Shown: positions 35,719 through 44,601 of the stretch, piece after piece | Layout of the letters: each line of letters starts with the position of its first letter | Position numbering within the stretch: position 1 is the stretch's first letter | From: an uncultured Olsenella sp. | Lineage (GTDB): Bacteria; Actinomycetota; Coriobacteriia; Coriobacteriales; Atopobiaceae | Assembly: GCA_949291295.1 (NCBI GenBank) | Contig: CASEVE010000020.1 | Span: forward strand, 1 to 44,601 | DNA: 44,601 bases | Direction of reading: 5' to 3' | The notes under the pieces: generated by a model | The model's input: only the letters and a program-made list of their open reading frames with translations | What the model was told of the DNA's origin: nothing | Databases searched by the model: none | Translations under genes and position numbers: made by a program

Positions 35719-37379
35719 TGGAAACCATCAGCTCCGAGAAGATCATGAGCACGCTCCGCGAGGAGCTTGCCCAAATCAACGCGACGGTTGACCGCCAGGA
35801 GGCCTCGGTCGTCACCGAGGTCGCAGATGGCATCGCGCGCGTCTCCGGTCTCAAGAGCGCCATGTCGGGAGAGCTCCTCAAGTTCACGAGCTCCTCGACC
35901 GGCCTTGACGTCTACGGCCTGGTCCAGAACCTTGATCAGGACGACGTGGGCGCCGTCCTCTTCGGCGACACCGAGGAGATCAAGGAGGGTGACGAGTGTC
36001 GCACGACCGGCCGCGTCCTCGACATCCCCGTCGGCCACGCCATGCTCGGCCGCGTGGTGAACCCGCTCGGCCAGCCGATCGACGGCCTGGGCCCCATCAA
36101 CACCACGCACCGTCGCCCCATCGAGTTCAAGGCCCCTGGCATCATGGATCGCCAGCCGGTCTGCGAGCCCGTTCAGACGGGCCTTCTCGCCATTGACGCC
36201 ATGGTCCCCATCGGTCGTGGCCAGCGCGAGCTCATCATCGGCGACCGAAAGACCGGCAAGACCGCCATCGCCATTGACACCATCGTCAACCAGCGCGGCA
36301 CCGACATGATCTGCATCTACGTGGCTATCGGCCAGAAGGCCTCCACGGTCGCCGCTATCCGCGAGTCGCTCTCGCAGCACGGCGTGCTCGACCGCACGGT
36401 CATCGTTGCCGCAACGGCAGCCGAGTCTGCCTCCATGCAGTACATCGCCCCGATGGCGGGCGCCGCCATCGGCGAGTACTTCATGTACAACGACGAGCAC
36501 GGCAATCCCGCAGATGCCGAGCACCCCGGCGGCCATGCCCTCGTGGTCTACGATGACCTCTCCAAGCAGGCCGTGGCCTATCGTCAGATGTCGCTGACGC
36601 TGCACCGTCCGCCCGGACGCGAGGCCTACCCCGGAGACATCTTCTACCTGCACTCGCGCCTGCTCGAGCGCGCCTGCAAGCTCTCCGAGGAGAACGGCGG
36701 CGGATCGCTCACGGCGCTCCCGATCATCGAGACGCAGGAGGGCGACGTCTCCGCCTACATTCCCACCAACGTGATCTCGATCACTGACGGCCAGATCTAT
36801 CTCCAGTCCAACCTCTTCTTCCAGGGTCAGCGCCCGGCCGTTGACGTGGGCATCTCGGTGTCGCGCGTCGGCGGAGCCGCTCAGGTCCCCGCGATGAAGC
36901 AGGTTGCGGGCACGCTGCGCCTCGACCTCGCGAGCTACCGCGAGAAGCAGGCCTTCTCGCAGTTTGGCTCCGACCTCGACGCCACGACGCAGTACCAGCT
37001 CAACCACGGCGCCCACATGATGGAGATGCTCAAGCAGCAGCGCTTCTCGGCGCTTCACGTCTGCGACCAGATCATCGCGATCTTTGCCGCCAAGGAGGAC
37101 TTCCTTGACGACATTGACCTCGACCACGTCACGCTCTTCCGCAACGAGCTCGCCAAGTACATGGCGGGTCACTGCCCGAAGCTGCGCGCCATGGTTCTTG
37201 AGGGCAAGCTCGATGACGCCACTTCCAAGAGGCTCAGGGCGCGCATCGCCCGCTTCAAGAAGGGCTTCCTCGCCGAGCACCCCAACAAGCGCCCGCTCGA
37301 GGACGTCGAGAAGTCGGCCGAGCCAACGGTGACGGCGCCGCCCGAGGGCGGTCACGCCCCGCTGGGGGGCCAGGAGTAG
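35718..37379 (+). CDS. atpA: ATP synthase F1 subunit alpha
   Basis: 553 residues. Alpha is the non-catalytic nucleotide-binding subunit. The P-loop is GDRKTGKTAIA; VGRVSxG-like N-terminus, PVGHAMLGRVVNPLGQPIDG, RPPGREAYPGDIFYLHSRLLERA and SVSRVGGAAQ are all typical. The C-terminus has an extra Pro/Gly-rich tail (after about 530, ending GGHAPLGGQE). The start codon overlaps the atpH stop. atpG begins six bases after its end. Confidence 0.97.
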   Translation: METISSEKIMSTLREELAQINATVDRQEASVVTEVADGIARVSGLKSAMSGELLKFTSSSTGLDVYGLVQNLDQDDVGAVLFGDTEEIKEGDECRTTGRVLDIPVGHAMLGRVVNPLGQPIDGLGPINTTHRRPIEFKAPGIMDRQPVCEPVQTGLLAIDAMVPIGRGQRELIIGDRKTGKTAIAIDTIVNQRGTDMICIYVAIGQKASTVAAIRESLSQHGVLDRTVIVAATAAESASMQYIAPMAGAAIGEYFMYNDEHGNPADAEHPGGHALVVYDDLSKQAVAYRQMSLTLHRPPGREAYPGDIFYLHSRLLERACKLSEENGGGSLTALPIIETQEGDVSAYIPTNVISITDGQIYLQSNLFFQGQRPAVDVGISVSRVGGAAQVPAMKQVAGTLRLDLASYREKQAFSQFGSDLDATTQYQLNHGAHMMEMLKQQRFSALHVCDQIIAIFAAKEDFLDDIDLDHVTLFRNELAKYMAGHCPKLRAMVLEGKLDDATSKRLRARIARFKKGFLAEHPNKRPLEDVEKSAEPTVTAPPEGGHAPLGGQE

Positions 37380-37385
37380 GCAGCG

Positions 37386-39790
<2,405 letters not shown>

Positions 39791-39793
39791 CTC

Positions 39794-40222
39794 ATGGCAG
39801 AGCTCAACTGCCAGATTGTTCGCCCCGACCGCTCCCTCTATGAGGGGGCGGTCGCCAACATCATCCTCGTCACCTATGCCGGTGAGCTGGGCGTCTGGCC
39901 CGGCCACGCCCCAGAGGTCGTGGCCCTTGGCGACGGCGTCGTTCGCATCAGGCGCACCCCGGAGGACGGGGGCGGCGAGTTTGACGTCGTCGTCTCCGGT
40001 GGCTACGCGGAGGTCGACCGCGAGGGAGTCATCATCTTGGCCGACCACGCCCGCCGCACGGACGACATCGATCCCGAGACGGTAAGAAGGACGCGGCAGA
40101 AGGCGCTCGACGCTCTCGACGAGATGGAGGATGGCGACTATCGCGCCGCCTACTACGAGAAGAAAGTCAGGTGGTGTAATCTTCTGCTAAAGCATGCTGC
40201 GGGACAGCCCGCACGGAGTTAG
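39794..40222 (+). CDS. atpC: ATP synthase F1 subunit epsilon
   Basis: 142 residues. Epsilon joins gamma to the c-ring and can inhibit ATP hydrolysis. The N-terminal beta sandwich has CQIVRPDRSLYEGAV, GELGVWPGHAPEVVAL and VSGGYAEVD. The C-terminal helical hairpin ends with a basic part (EKKVRWCNLLLKHA). ATG 39794 comes after AAAGGAG in the end of atpD. murA follows after 18 bases and may be in the same transcript. Confidence 0.94.
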   Translation: MAELNCQIVRPDRSLYEGAVANIILVTYAGELGVWPGHAPEVVALGDGVVRIRRTPEDGGGEFDVVVSGGYAEVDREGVIILADHARRTDDIDPETVRRTRQKALDALDEMEDGDYRAAYYEKKVRWCNLLLKHAAGQPARS

Positions 40223-40240
40223 TGCCAGCACGGAGGTTAC

Positions 40241-41524
40241 ATGGACGTCATCCAGATAGAGGGCGGTCACCGCATTACGGGCGAGGTGCGCGTTGAGGGC
40301 GCAAAGAACTCGGCGCTCAAGCTCATGGCAGCCACAATCATGGCTCCCGGCGTCAACACGCTCACCAACGTTCCCAACATCGCCGATGTCCACGTCATGG
40401 GCAAGGTCCTCAAGAACATCGGCGCAAAGATCGAGGTTGTCAACGAGCACGAGCTCAAGATCGACACCTCGTCCGTGGACTCCTGGGAGACCCCGTATCA
40501 CCTCGTCGCGCAGATGCGCGCTTCAACTGCCGTTTTAGGCCCGCTTCTCTCGCGCTTTGGGCGCGCCGTCGTGGCCATGCCGGGCGGGTGCAACATCGGT
40601 GCCCGCAAGATCGACATGCACATCCTCGGCCTCGAGGCCCTGGGCGTTGAGTTCAAGGTCGACCACGGCAACATTCACGCAAGCGCCCCGCACGGCCTTG
40701 TTGGCGACACCGTGACGCTCTCCTTTGCGAGCGTTGGCGCCACCGAGAACCTCATGATGGCCTCGGTCTTTGCCAAGGGCACCACGACCATCGACAACGC
40801 TGCCCGCGAGCCCGAGATCGTGGACCTCGCCAACCTTCTCAACGAGATGGGCGCCAAGATCTCTGGCGCCGGCTCTCCGGTGATCGAGATCGAGGGCGTA
40901 AGCGAGCTCCATCCCGTAACGCACCAGGTTGTGGGCGACCGCATCGAGGCGGGAACGTTTCTTGCCATTGGCGCCCTCACCAAGGAGCCGGTGAGGGTCA
41001 CCGGTTTTGATCCCAAGCACCTGGGGCTTGTCCTCAAGAAGTACGAGCAGATGGGCGCCTCCGTCGAACGCGAGGACCGTGCGTGCACCGTCTGGCGCGA
41101 CCGTCCGCTCATCCCGACGGACATCCAAACGCTGCCCTTCCCAGGCTTTCCCACAGACATGCAGGCCCAGACCATGTGCCTACTTGCCCTTGCAAAGGGC
41201 AGCTGCATCATCACGGAGAACGTCTTCGAAAACCGCTTCATGCTCGCGAGCGAGCTCTCGCGCATGGGAGCCAACATCGTGATCGAGGGTCACCACGCCA
41301 TCGTCCATGGCGTCGATGGCTTCTCCGGCGCGCAGGTGAAGTCCCCCGACCTCCGCGGCGGCGCCGCGCTTGTCATGGCAGGCCTCGTTGCGGACGGTAT
41401 CACCACGGTCTCCGACATCTATCACATTGACCGCGGCTACGAGGGCTTTGTCGAGAAGCTTTCCTCGCTCGGCGCGCGCATCAGGCGCACGACCCTGCCG
41501 GACGAGGAGGACGAGGCGCTCTAG
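40241..41524 (+). CDS. murA: UDP-N-acetylglucosamine 1-carboxyvinyltransferase
   Basis: 427 residues. MurA transfers enolpyruvate from PEP to UDP-GlcNAc, the first committed step of peptidoglycan synthesis. The N-terminal EGAKNSALKL holds the Lys22/Asn23 pair. The catalytic Cys is Cys117 in PGGCNIGARKIDMH, so the usual fosfomycin target residue is present. FPTDMQAQ and the final DRGYEGFVEKLSSLGA are also conserved. Start ATG 40241 follows a GGAGG. It lies after atpC, an order seen in several actinobacteria and Firmicutes. Confidence 0.96.
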   Translation: MDVIQIEGGHRITGEVRVEGAKNSALKLMAATIMAPGVNTLTNVPNIADVHVMGKVLKNIGAKIEVVNEHELKIDTSSVDSWETPYHLVAQMRASTAVLGPLLSRFGRAVVAMPGGCNIGARKIDMHILGLEALGVEFKVDHGNIHASAPHGLVGDTVTLSFASVGATENLMMASVFAKGTTTIDNAAREPEIVDLANLLNEMGAKISGAGSPVIEIEGVSELHPVTHQVVGDRIEAGTFLAIGALTKEPVRVTGFDPKHLGLVLKKYEQMGASVEREDRACTVWRDRPLIPTDIQTLPFPGFPTDMQAQTMCLLALAKGSCIITENVFENRFMLASELSRMGANIVIEGHHAIVHGVDGFSGAQVKSPDLRGGAALVMAGLVADGITTVSDIYHIDRGYEGFVEKLSSLGARIRRTTLPDEEDEAL

Positions 41525-41557
41525 GAGGTCGCACACCTCTGAGCGAGGAGGCAGATC

Positions 41558-41983
41558 ATGAACAACAGCTCCGTTTCGGAAGAGCACGCCCTCAGTCGCG
41601 CGGGCGAGGATTACCTCGAGGCAATCTATCGCATCTCCATCGAGAGCGCCGCGTCCGACGGCACAGTCCGCTCCGTTGACGTTGCCGACCACCTGGGCGT
41701 CTCCAAGGCGAGCGTCAACAAGGCCCTCTCCACCCTCAAGGAGAGCGGCATGGTCGCCCAGACCCGCTACGGACGCGTCTCCCTTACGGAGGAGGGGCGC
41801 CACTACGCCGCCCTTGTGTGGCGCGCCCACCGTGCGCTGCGTACCTTCCTCGAGAAGGACCTCGGCGTAGAGGCGGAGACGGCCGATATGGAGGCCTGCC
41901 TCATGGAGCACGCGCTTTCCGCCAGCACCATGGAGCGCCTCATCGCCTACCTCGAGAAGCAGGGCATTGTCGTTCCCGAGTAG
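41558..41983 (+). CDS. DtxR/MntR-family metal-dependent transcription regulator
   Basis: 141 residues, the MntR size, without an SH3 domain. The N-terminal winged helix (EDYLEAIYRIS, then VADHLGVSKASVNKALSTLKESGMVA) binds DNA. The metal ligands expected by alignment are Asp18 and Glu21 (as MntR Asp8/Glu11), His91, and Cys114-x2-Glu117-His118 in EACLMEH. MntR has Glu, and DtxR has Cys, at the place of Cys114; so the site is mixed. Whether it senses Mn or Fe is therefore open. Start ATG 41558 has GAGGAGG upstream. It could be the last gene of the murA unit. Confidence 0.88.
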   Translation: MNNSSVSEEHALSRAGEDYLEAIYRISIESAASDGTVRSVDVADHLGVSKASVNKALSTLKESGMVAQTRYGRVSLTEEGRHYAALVWRAHRALRTFLEKDLGVEAETADMEACLMEHALSASTMERLIAYLEKQGIVVPE

Positions 41984-42042
41984 CCTTGCGGGGCCGTGGC
42001 GTCTTGCCCGGACAGGTGCCCAGTCCATACATGTGGAATCGA

Positions 42043-42079
42043 TATGATGGCCCGCCCTCCAAGACAACGGAGAGCGGGC
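42043..42079 (+). promoter_or_regulatory. -10-like box and hairpin upstream of galU
   Basis: TATGAT (42043-42048) is followed at once by an imperfect stem, GCCCGC-C-CTCC with GGAG-A-GCGGGC (42050-42060 and 42069-42079). The stem may end transcription from the upstream gene, or lie at the start of the galU transcript. No good -35 is visible. Confidence 0.35.
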
Positions 42080-42190
42080 TAATCTGTCCGCTTACAGGTA
42101 TGTAAGGTTCAACCTGAGCCCAAAGGGGTATGTTTCTTGTGCCGCTGGTTCATACTTGCGGACGACTGACATCAATCCGAAAGGACAGCC

Positions 42191-43096
42191 ATGAAGGCGA
42201 TTATTCCCGCAGCCGGCCTGGGCACGCGTTTCCTGCCCGCCACCAAGTGCTCTCCCAAGGAGCTTCTCCCCGTCCTCGATAAGCCCGTCATCCAGTACGT
42301 GGTTGAGGAGGCTCTTGAGCCAAAGGGCGTCGACGGTGTCGTTATCATCAACTCCCACGAGAAGCCCCAGATCGAGCAGTACTTCTCGGTGGACGAGGAC
42401 TTTGAGTCCATGCTGCGCGAGCGCGGCAAGGTCCATGAGGCCGATCGGGTCCACGAGGCCTCCACGCTTCCGGTCTCCTTTGTCTATCAGGACGAGGCGC
42501 GAGGTCTCGGCCACGCCGTTCTCCAGGCTGCCCCGGCCATCGACGAGGACCCGTTCTTCGTCCTTCTCGGCGATTACTTTGTTCCGGGACGCCAGATGTG
42601 CGTTCGCATGGCCGAGGTCTCGCGCGAGCACGGCGGTGCGTCGGTCATCGCTGTTGCGCCCGTGCCGCCCGAGCAGGTGAGCCGCTACGGCATCATCGCG
42701 GGCGAGTGCGTCGGCTGCCTTCCGGGCACGGATGCCACCGGCGAGCAAGAGGGTGCCGTGTGGAAGGTCTCGGGTCTCGTTGAGAAGCCCAGGCCCGAGG
42801 AGGCGCCGTCGCACCTCTTCATTGTGGGCCGCTACCTGCTTTCTCCGCGCATCATGGACCTCCTTGCCACGCAAGGGCCCGGTGCCGGCGGCGAGATTCA
42901 GCTCACCGACGCCATGGAGCGCCTCCTCGAGGAAGAGGAGATGTACGCGCTGGTCGTGGACCCCTCCGAGGGTTGCGACACCGGAACCCCCGCGGCATGG
43001 GCGGCAACCAACGCCCGCATGGCGCTCGAGAACCCGGCGTTTACTGACGCGTTCCGCGAGGAGCTTGGCGAGAAGGGCGCGGCGCTTCTTGGATAG
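42191..43096 (+). CDS. galU: UTP-glucose-1-phosphate uridylyltransferase
   Basis: 301 residues. GalU makes UDP-glucose for cell-envelope polysaccharides. The nucleotide-binding start is IIPAAGLGTRFLPATK (4-19), followed by CSPKELLP where most homologues have AxPKExLP. LGDYFV holds the metal-binding Asp, and YGII, GLVEKP, GRYLL and GEIQLTDAM are conserved. The ATG 42191 follows GAAAGGA. The following phosphohexomutase would supply glucose 1-phosphate, so the two genes form a pathway pair. Confidence 0.95.
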   Translation: MKAIIPAAGLGTRFLPATKCSPKELLPVLDKPVIQYVVEEALEPKGVDGVVIINSHEKPQIEQYFSVDEDFESMLRERGKVHEADRVHEASTLPVSFVYQDEARGLGHAVLQAAPAIDEDPFFVLLGDYFVPGRQMCVRMAEVSREHGGASVIAVAPVPPEQVSRYGIIAGECVGCLPGTDATGEQEGAVWKVSGLVEKPRPEEAPSHLFIVGRYLLSPRIMDLLATQGPGAGGEIQLTDAMERLLEEEEMYALVVDPSEGCDTGTPAAWAATNARMALENPAFTDAFREELGEKGAALLG

Positions 43097-44492
43097 AAGG
43101 GGAGACATCATCCGCTTTGGCGTCGATGGCTGGAAGGCTCGATTTGACGATGGCTTTGACGCGGAGAACGTTGCCCGCGTGGCAGACGCTCTTGGTGTCG
43201 TGTGGGCCGATGCCGCCCCGGGCGCAACCATCTACGTTGGCTTTGACACCAGGCATGGATCGCGCGAGTTTGCCCAGCTTGTGGCTGGTATAGTCTCGGC
43301 ATACGGCCTTTCGGTCAAGGTCTCCGACGCCCCGTGTCCCACGCCCGCCGTCGCCTGGAGCTGTGCTTGCGATGAGTTTGCCTACGGCGCCGTGATCATT
43401 ACCGCCAGCGAGCTCTCCTGCGAGTACGGCGGCCTGCTCGTGCGCGGCTCCGACGGGGGCCCGCTCCCGCGCGCCTTCTTGGATGAGGTGGAGCAGGCCA
43501 TCTCCCTCGTTCCGGCAAAGGACTCCGGTGCCTTTGAGGAGTGCGACCTCGTGGGTCCCTACCTCGATCATCTGGCGACCCTCGTGGACCGTGGCTCTAT
43601 CGCCGCGCGTCGACCCCGCGTGGTGGTTGATGCGATGTGCGGTTCCGGAACTGCCCATCTCGCGCGCCTTCTGGGCTCGCTCGGCTGCGACGTCATAGAG
43701 ATGCACGTCGAGCAGCGAGAGGACTTCGGCGGAATTCACCCCGATCCGCGCGACCCCTGGGCCGATGCCTGCGAACAGGCGGTCGTGGCGCACGGGGCCG
43801 ACCTTGGCCTGCTGCTTGATGGCGACGCCGACCGCGCCGCCGTGGTGGACGAGAAGGGCAACCTCCTTCCGGCCCGCGTCATCGTGCCCATGCTTCTCGG
43901 AAACCTTGTGATGAGCCACGGGGCACATGGCCGCGTGGTCACCACGCTTACGTGCTCGGCCTGCATCAACCGCGAGGCTGAGCGTCTTGGCTGCGAGACC
44001 ACTCCCGTCCCGGTGGGCTTCTCCCGCATATATAGAGAGACGCTCGACAAGGACGTGATCATGGGCGTTGAGGAGTACGGAGGCGTCTGCATTCCGTCGC
44101 ACCTGCGCGAGAGGGACGGCCTGCTCGTATGTCTGCTTGCGGTAGAGATGCTCGCCCGCTCCGGAAAGACGGTGTCGCAGATGACGGCTGAGCTTGAGGG
44201 GCAGATTGGCACGATGAGCTACGCGCGCCGCGACCTGAGGCTCGATCCGGCGGCAAGCCAGGCCTTCAGGAACGTGCTTCCTGGGCTCAATCCGGGAGAC
44301 CTGGCGGGGAAGACTCCCGTGGAGGTCTCGCACGCGGATGGCCTGCGGGCGCAGTTTGACGACGACTCCTGGGTGCTCATCAGGCCCTCGCGCACAAGCT
44401 CGGTAGTGAGGGTCTATGCGGAGGCCTCGACCGCCCCTGCCAGAGATGCCCTGCTCACGGCTGCGTGCGACCTCGTCAAGCAAGGAATCTGA
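43089..44492 (+). CDS. Atypical phosphoglucomutase/phosphomannomutase
   Basis: About 462-467 residues. Alpha-D-phosphohexomutase fold: FGVDGWKARF start, active-site loop ITASELSCEYGG (usually TASHNP), metal loop DGDADRAAVV and sugar loop GVEEYGGVC (usually GGEESGH). The phospho-accepting Ser remains, but the following HNP is ELS, so activity or substrate may be changed. There is no ATG or GTG at the expected N-terminus. The start shown is TTG 43089, overlapping galU by eight bases. An ATC at 43107 would give the family-like MIRFGVDGW and is well placed behind AAGGGGAG (43097-43104). Downstream in-frame GTGs would remove the conserved start. Confidence 0.85.
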   Translation: MDRRGDIIRFGVDGWKARFDDGFDAENVARVADALGVVWADAAPGATIYVGFDTRHGSREFAQLVAGIVSAYGLSVKVSDAPCPTPAVAWSCACDEFAYGAVIITASELSCEYGGLLVRGSDGGPLPRAFLDEVEQAISLVPAKDSGAFEECDLVGPYLDHLATLVDRGSIAARRPRVVVDAMCGSGTAHLARLLGSLGCDVIEMHVEQREDFGGIHPDPRDPWADACEQAVVAHGADLGLLLDGDADRAAVVDEKGNLLPARVIVPMLLGNLVMSHGAHGRVVTTLTCSACINREAERLGCETTPVPVGFSRIYRETLDKDVIMGVEEYGGVCIPSHLRERDGLLVCLLAVEMLARSGKTVSQMTAELEGQIGTMSYARRDLRLDPAASQAFRNVLPGLNPGDLAGKTPVEVSHADGLRAQFDDDSWVLIRPSRTSSVVRVYAEASTAPARDALLTAACDLVKQGI

Positions 44493-44601
44493 CATCCCTC
44501 GCCCCCCCGTTTGTGTAGGAACCGTGGAGACGCCGATTCTCGCCCCCGCGGGACGCCGGAGTGCGTATAGTTATTCCCCGCGCAGCGACGAGGACATCGC
44601 C
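44493..44601. other. Gap at the window end with a -10-like box
   Basis: No open gene is visible. TATAGT at 44566-44571 could be the promoter of a gene beyond the window. Confidence 0.3.

Overview
The window is a stretch of a high-G+C bacterial chromosome. The best fit is an actinobacterium of class Coriobacteriia (Olsenella/Atopobium-like). This is inferred from gene content and style: an F1Fo ATP synthase operon behind the prfA-prmC-tsaC-rpiB-glyA-upp block, a ribosomal protein L31 with a structured leader, large FIVAR/DUF5648 surface glycosidases, and dense use of GC-ending codons. No rRNA, tRNA, prophage, transposase or cas gene was found. The protein genes are mostly housekeeping. The unusual part is the intergenic DNA, which holds several families of highly regular repeats.

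Layout. 1-1099: tail of a DUF5648 surface protein, a terminator and a repeat array. 1100-6822: clpB, a PASTA membrane protein, a small acidic protein, a reverse-strand membrane protein and hsp20; clpB and hsp20 share an operator-like inverted repeat. 6823-7885: over 1 kb of repeats. 7886-11662: a GH84 beta-N-acetylglucosaminidase whose C-terminal repeat region carries two frameshifting lesions, followed by another repeat element. 11725-16820: a WalJ/YycJ-like hydrolase (reverse), then tilS-hpt-ftsH. 16867-21804: an aminotransferase, a PHP phosphoesterase, exodeoxyribonuclease III, a patatin (reverse) and a Sir2 deacylase. 22178-24953: a FolP-FolK fusion, a truncated biotin-ligase-like protein and coaX (reverse). 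25061-27063: rpmE with leader, and a membrane protein (reverse). 27350-32874: prfA, prmC, tsaC, rpiB, glyA, upp. 33115-41983: atp operon (I-like, B, E, F, H, A, G, D, C), murA and a DtxR/MntR-type regulator. 42191-44492: galU and an atypical phosphohexomutase.

How the genes work together. ClpB, Hsp20 and FtsH cover protein quality control. TilS, TsaC, PrfA, PrmC and L31 serve translation. Hpt, Upp, GlyA, FolP-FolK and RpiB feed nucleotide and one-carbon metabolism. MurA, GalU and the phosphohexomutase make cell-envelope precursors. The ATP synthase genes are tightly packed with overlapping start and stop codons.

The candidate undescribed system is a set of repeat elements with fixed internal geometry. 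Family A (units near 519, 6850, 11444, 18948) uses 25-bp modules at spacings 30/43/48, giving two elements of exactly 219 bp. Family B (21836 and 28467) uses four 25-bp modules at 41/118/40, giving two elements of exactly 224 bp. Family C (7153) has five direct and five inverted 29-bp modules at an exact 42-bp period. The modules of A, B and C look distantly alike. Two further hairpin families (D, E) sit at gene ends or just before ribosome binding sites, including a 46-bp perfect hairpin at 32929-33025. Their function is unknown; all statements about it are inference.
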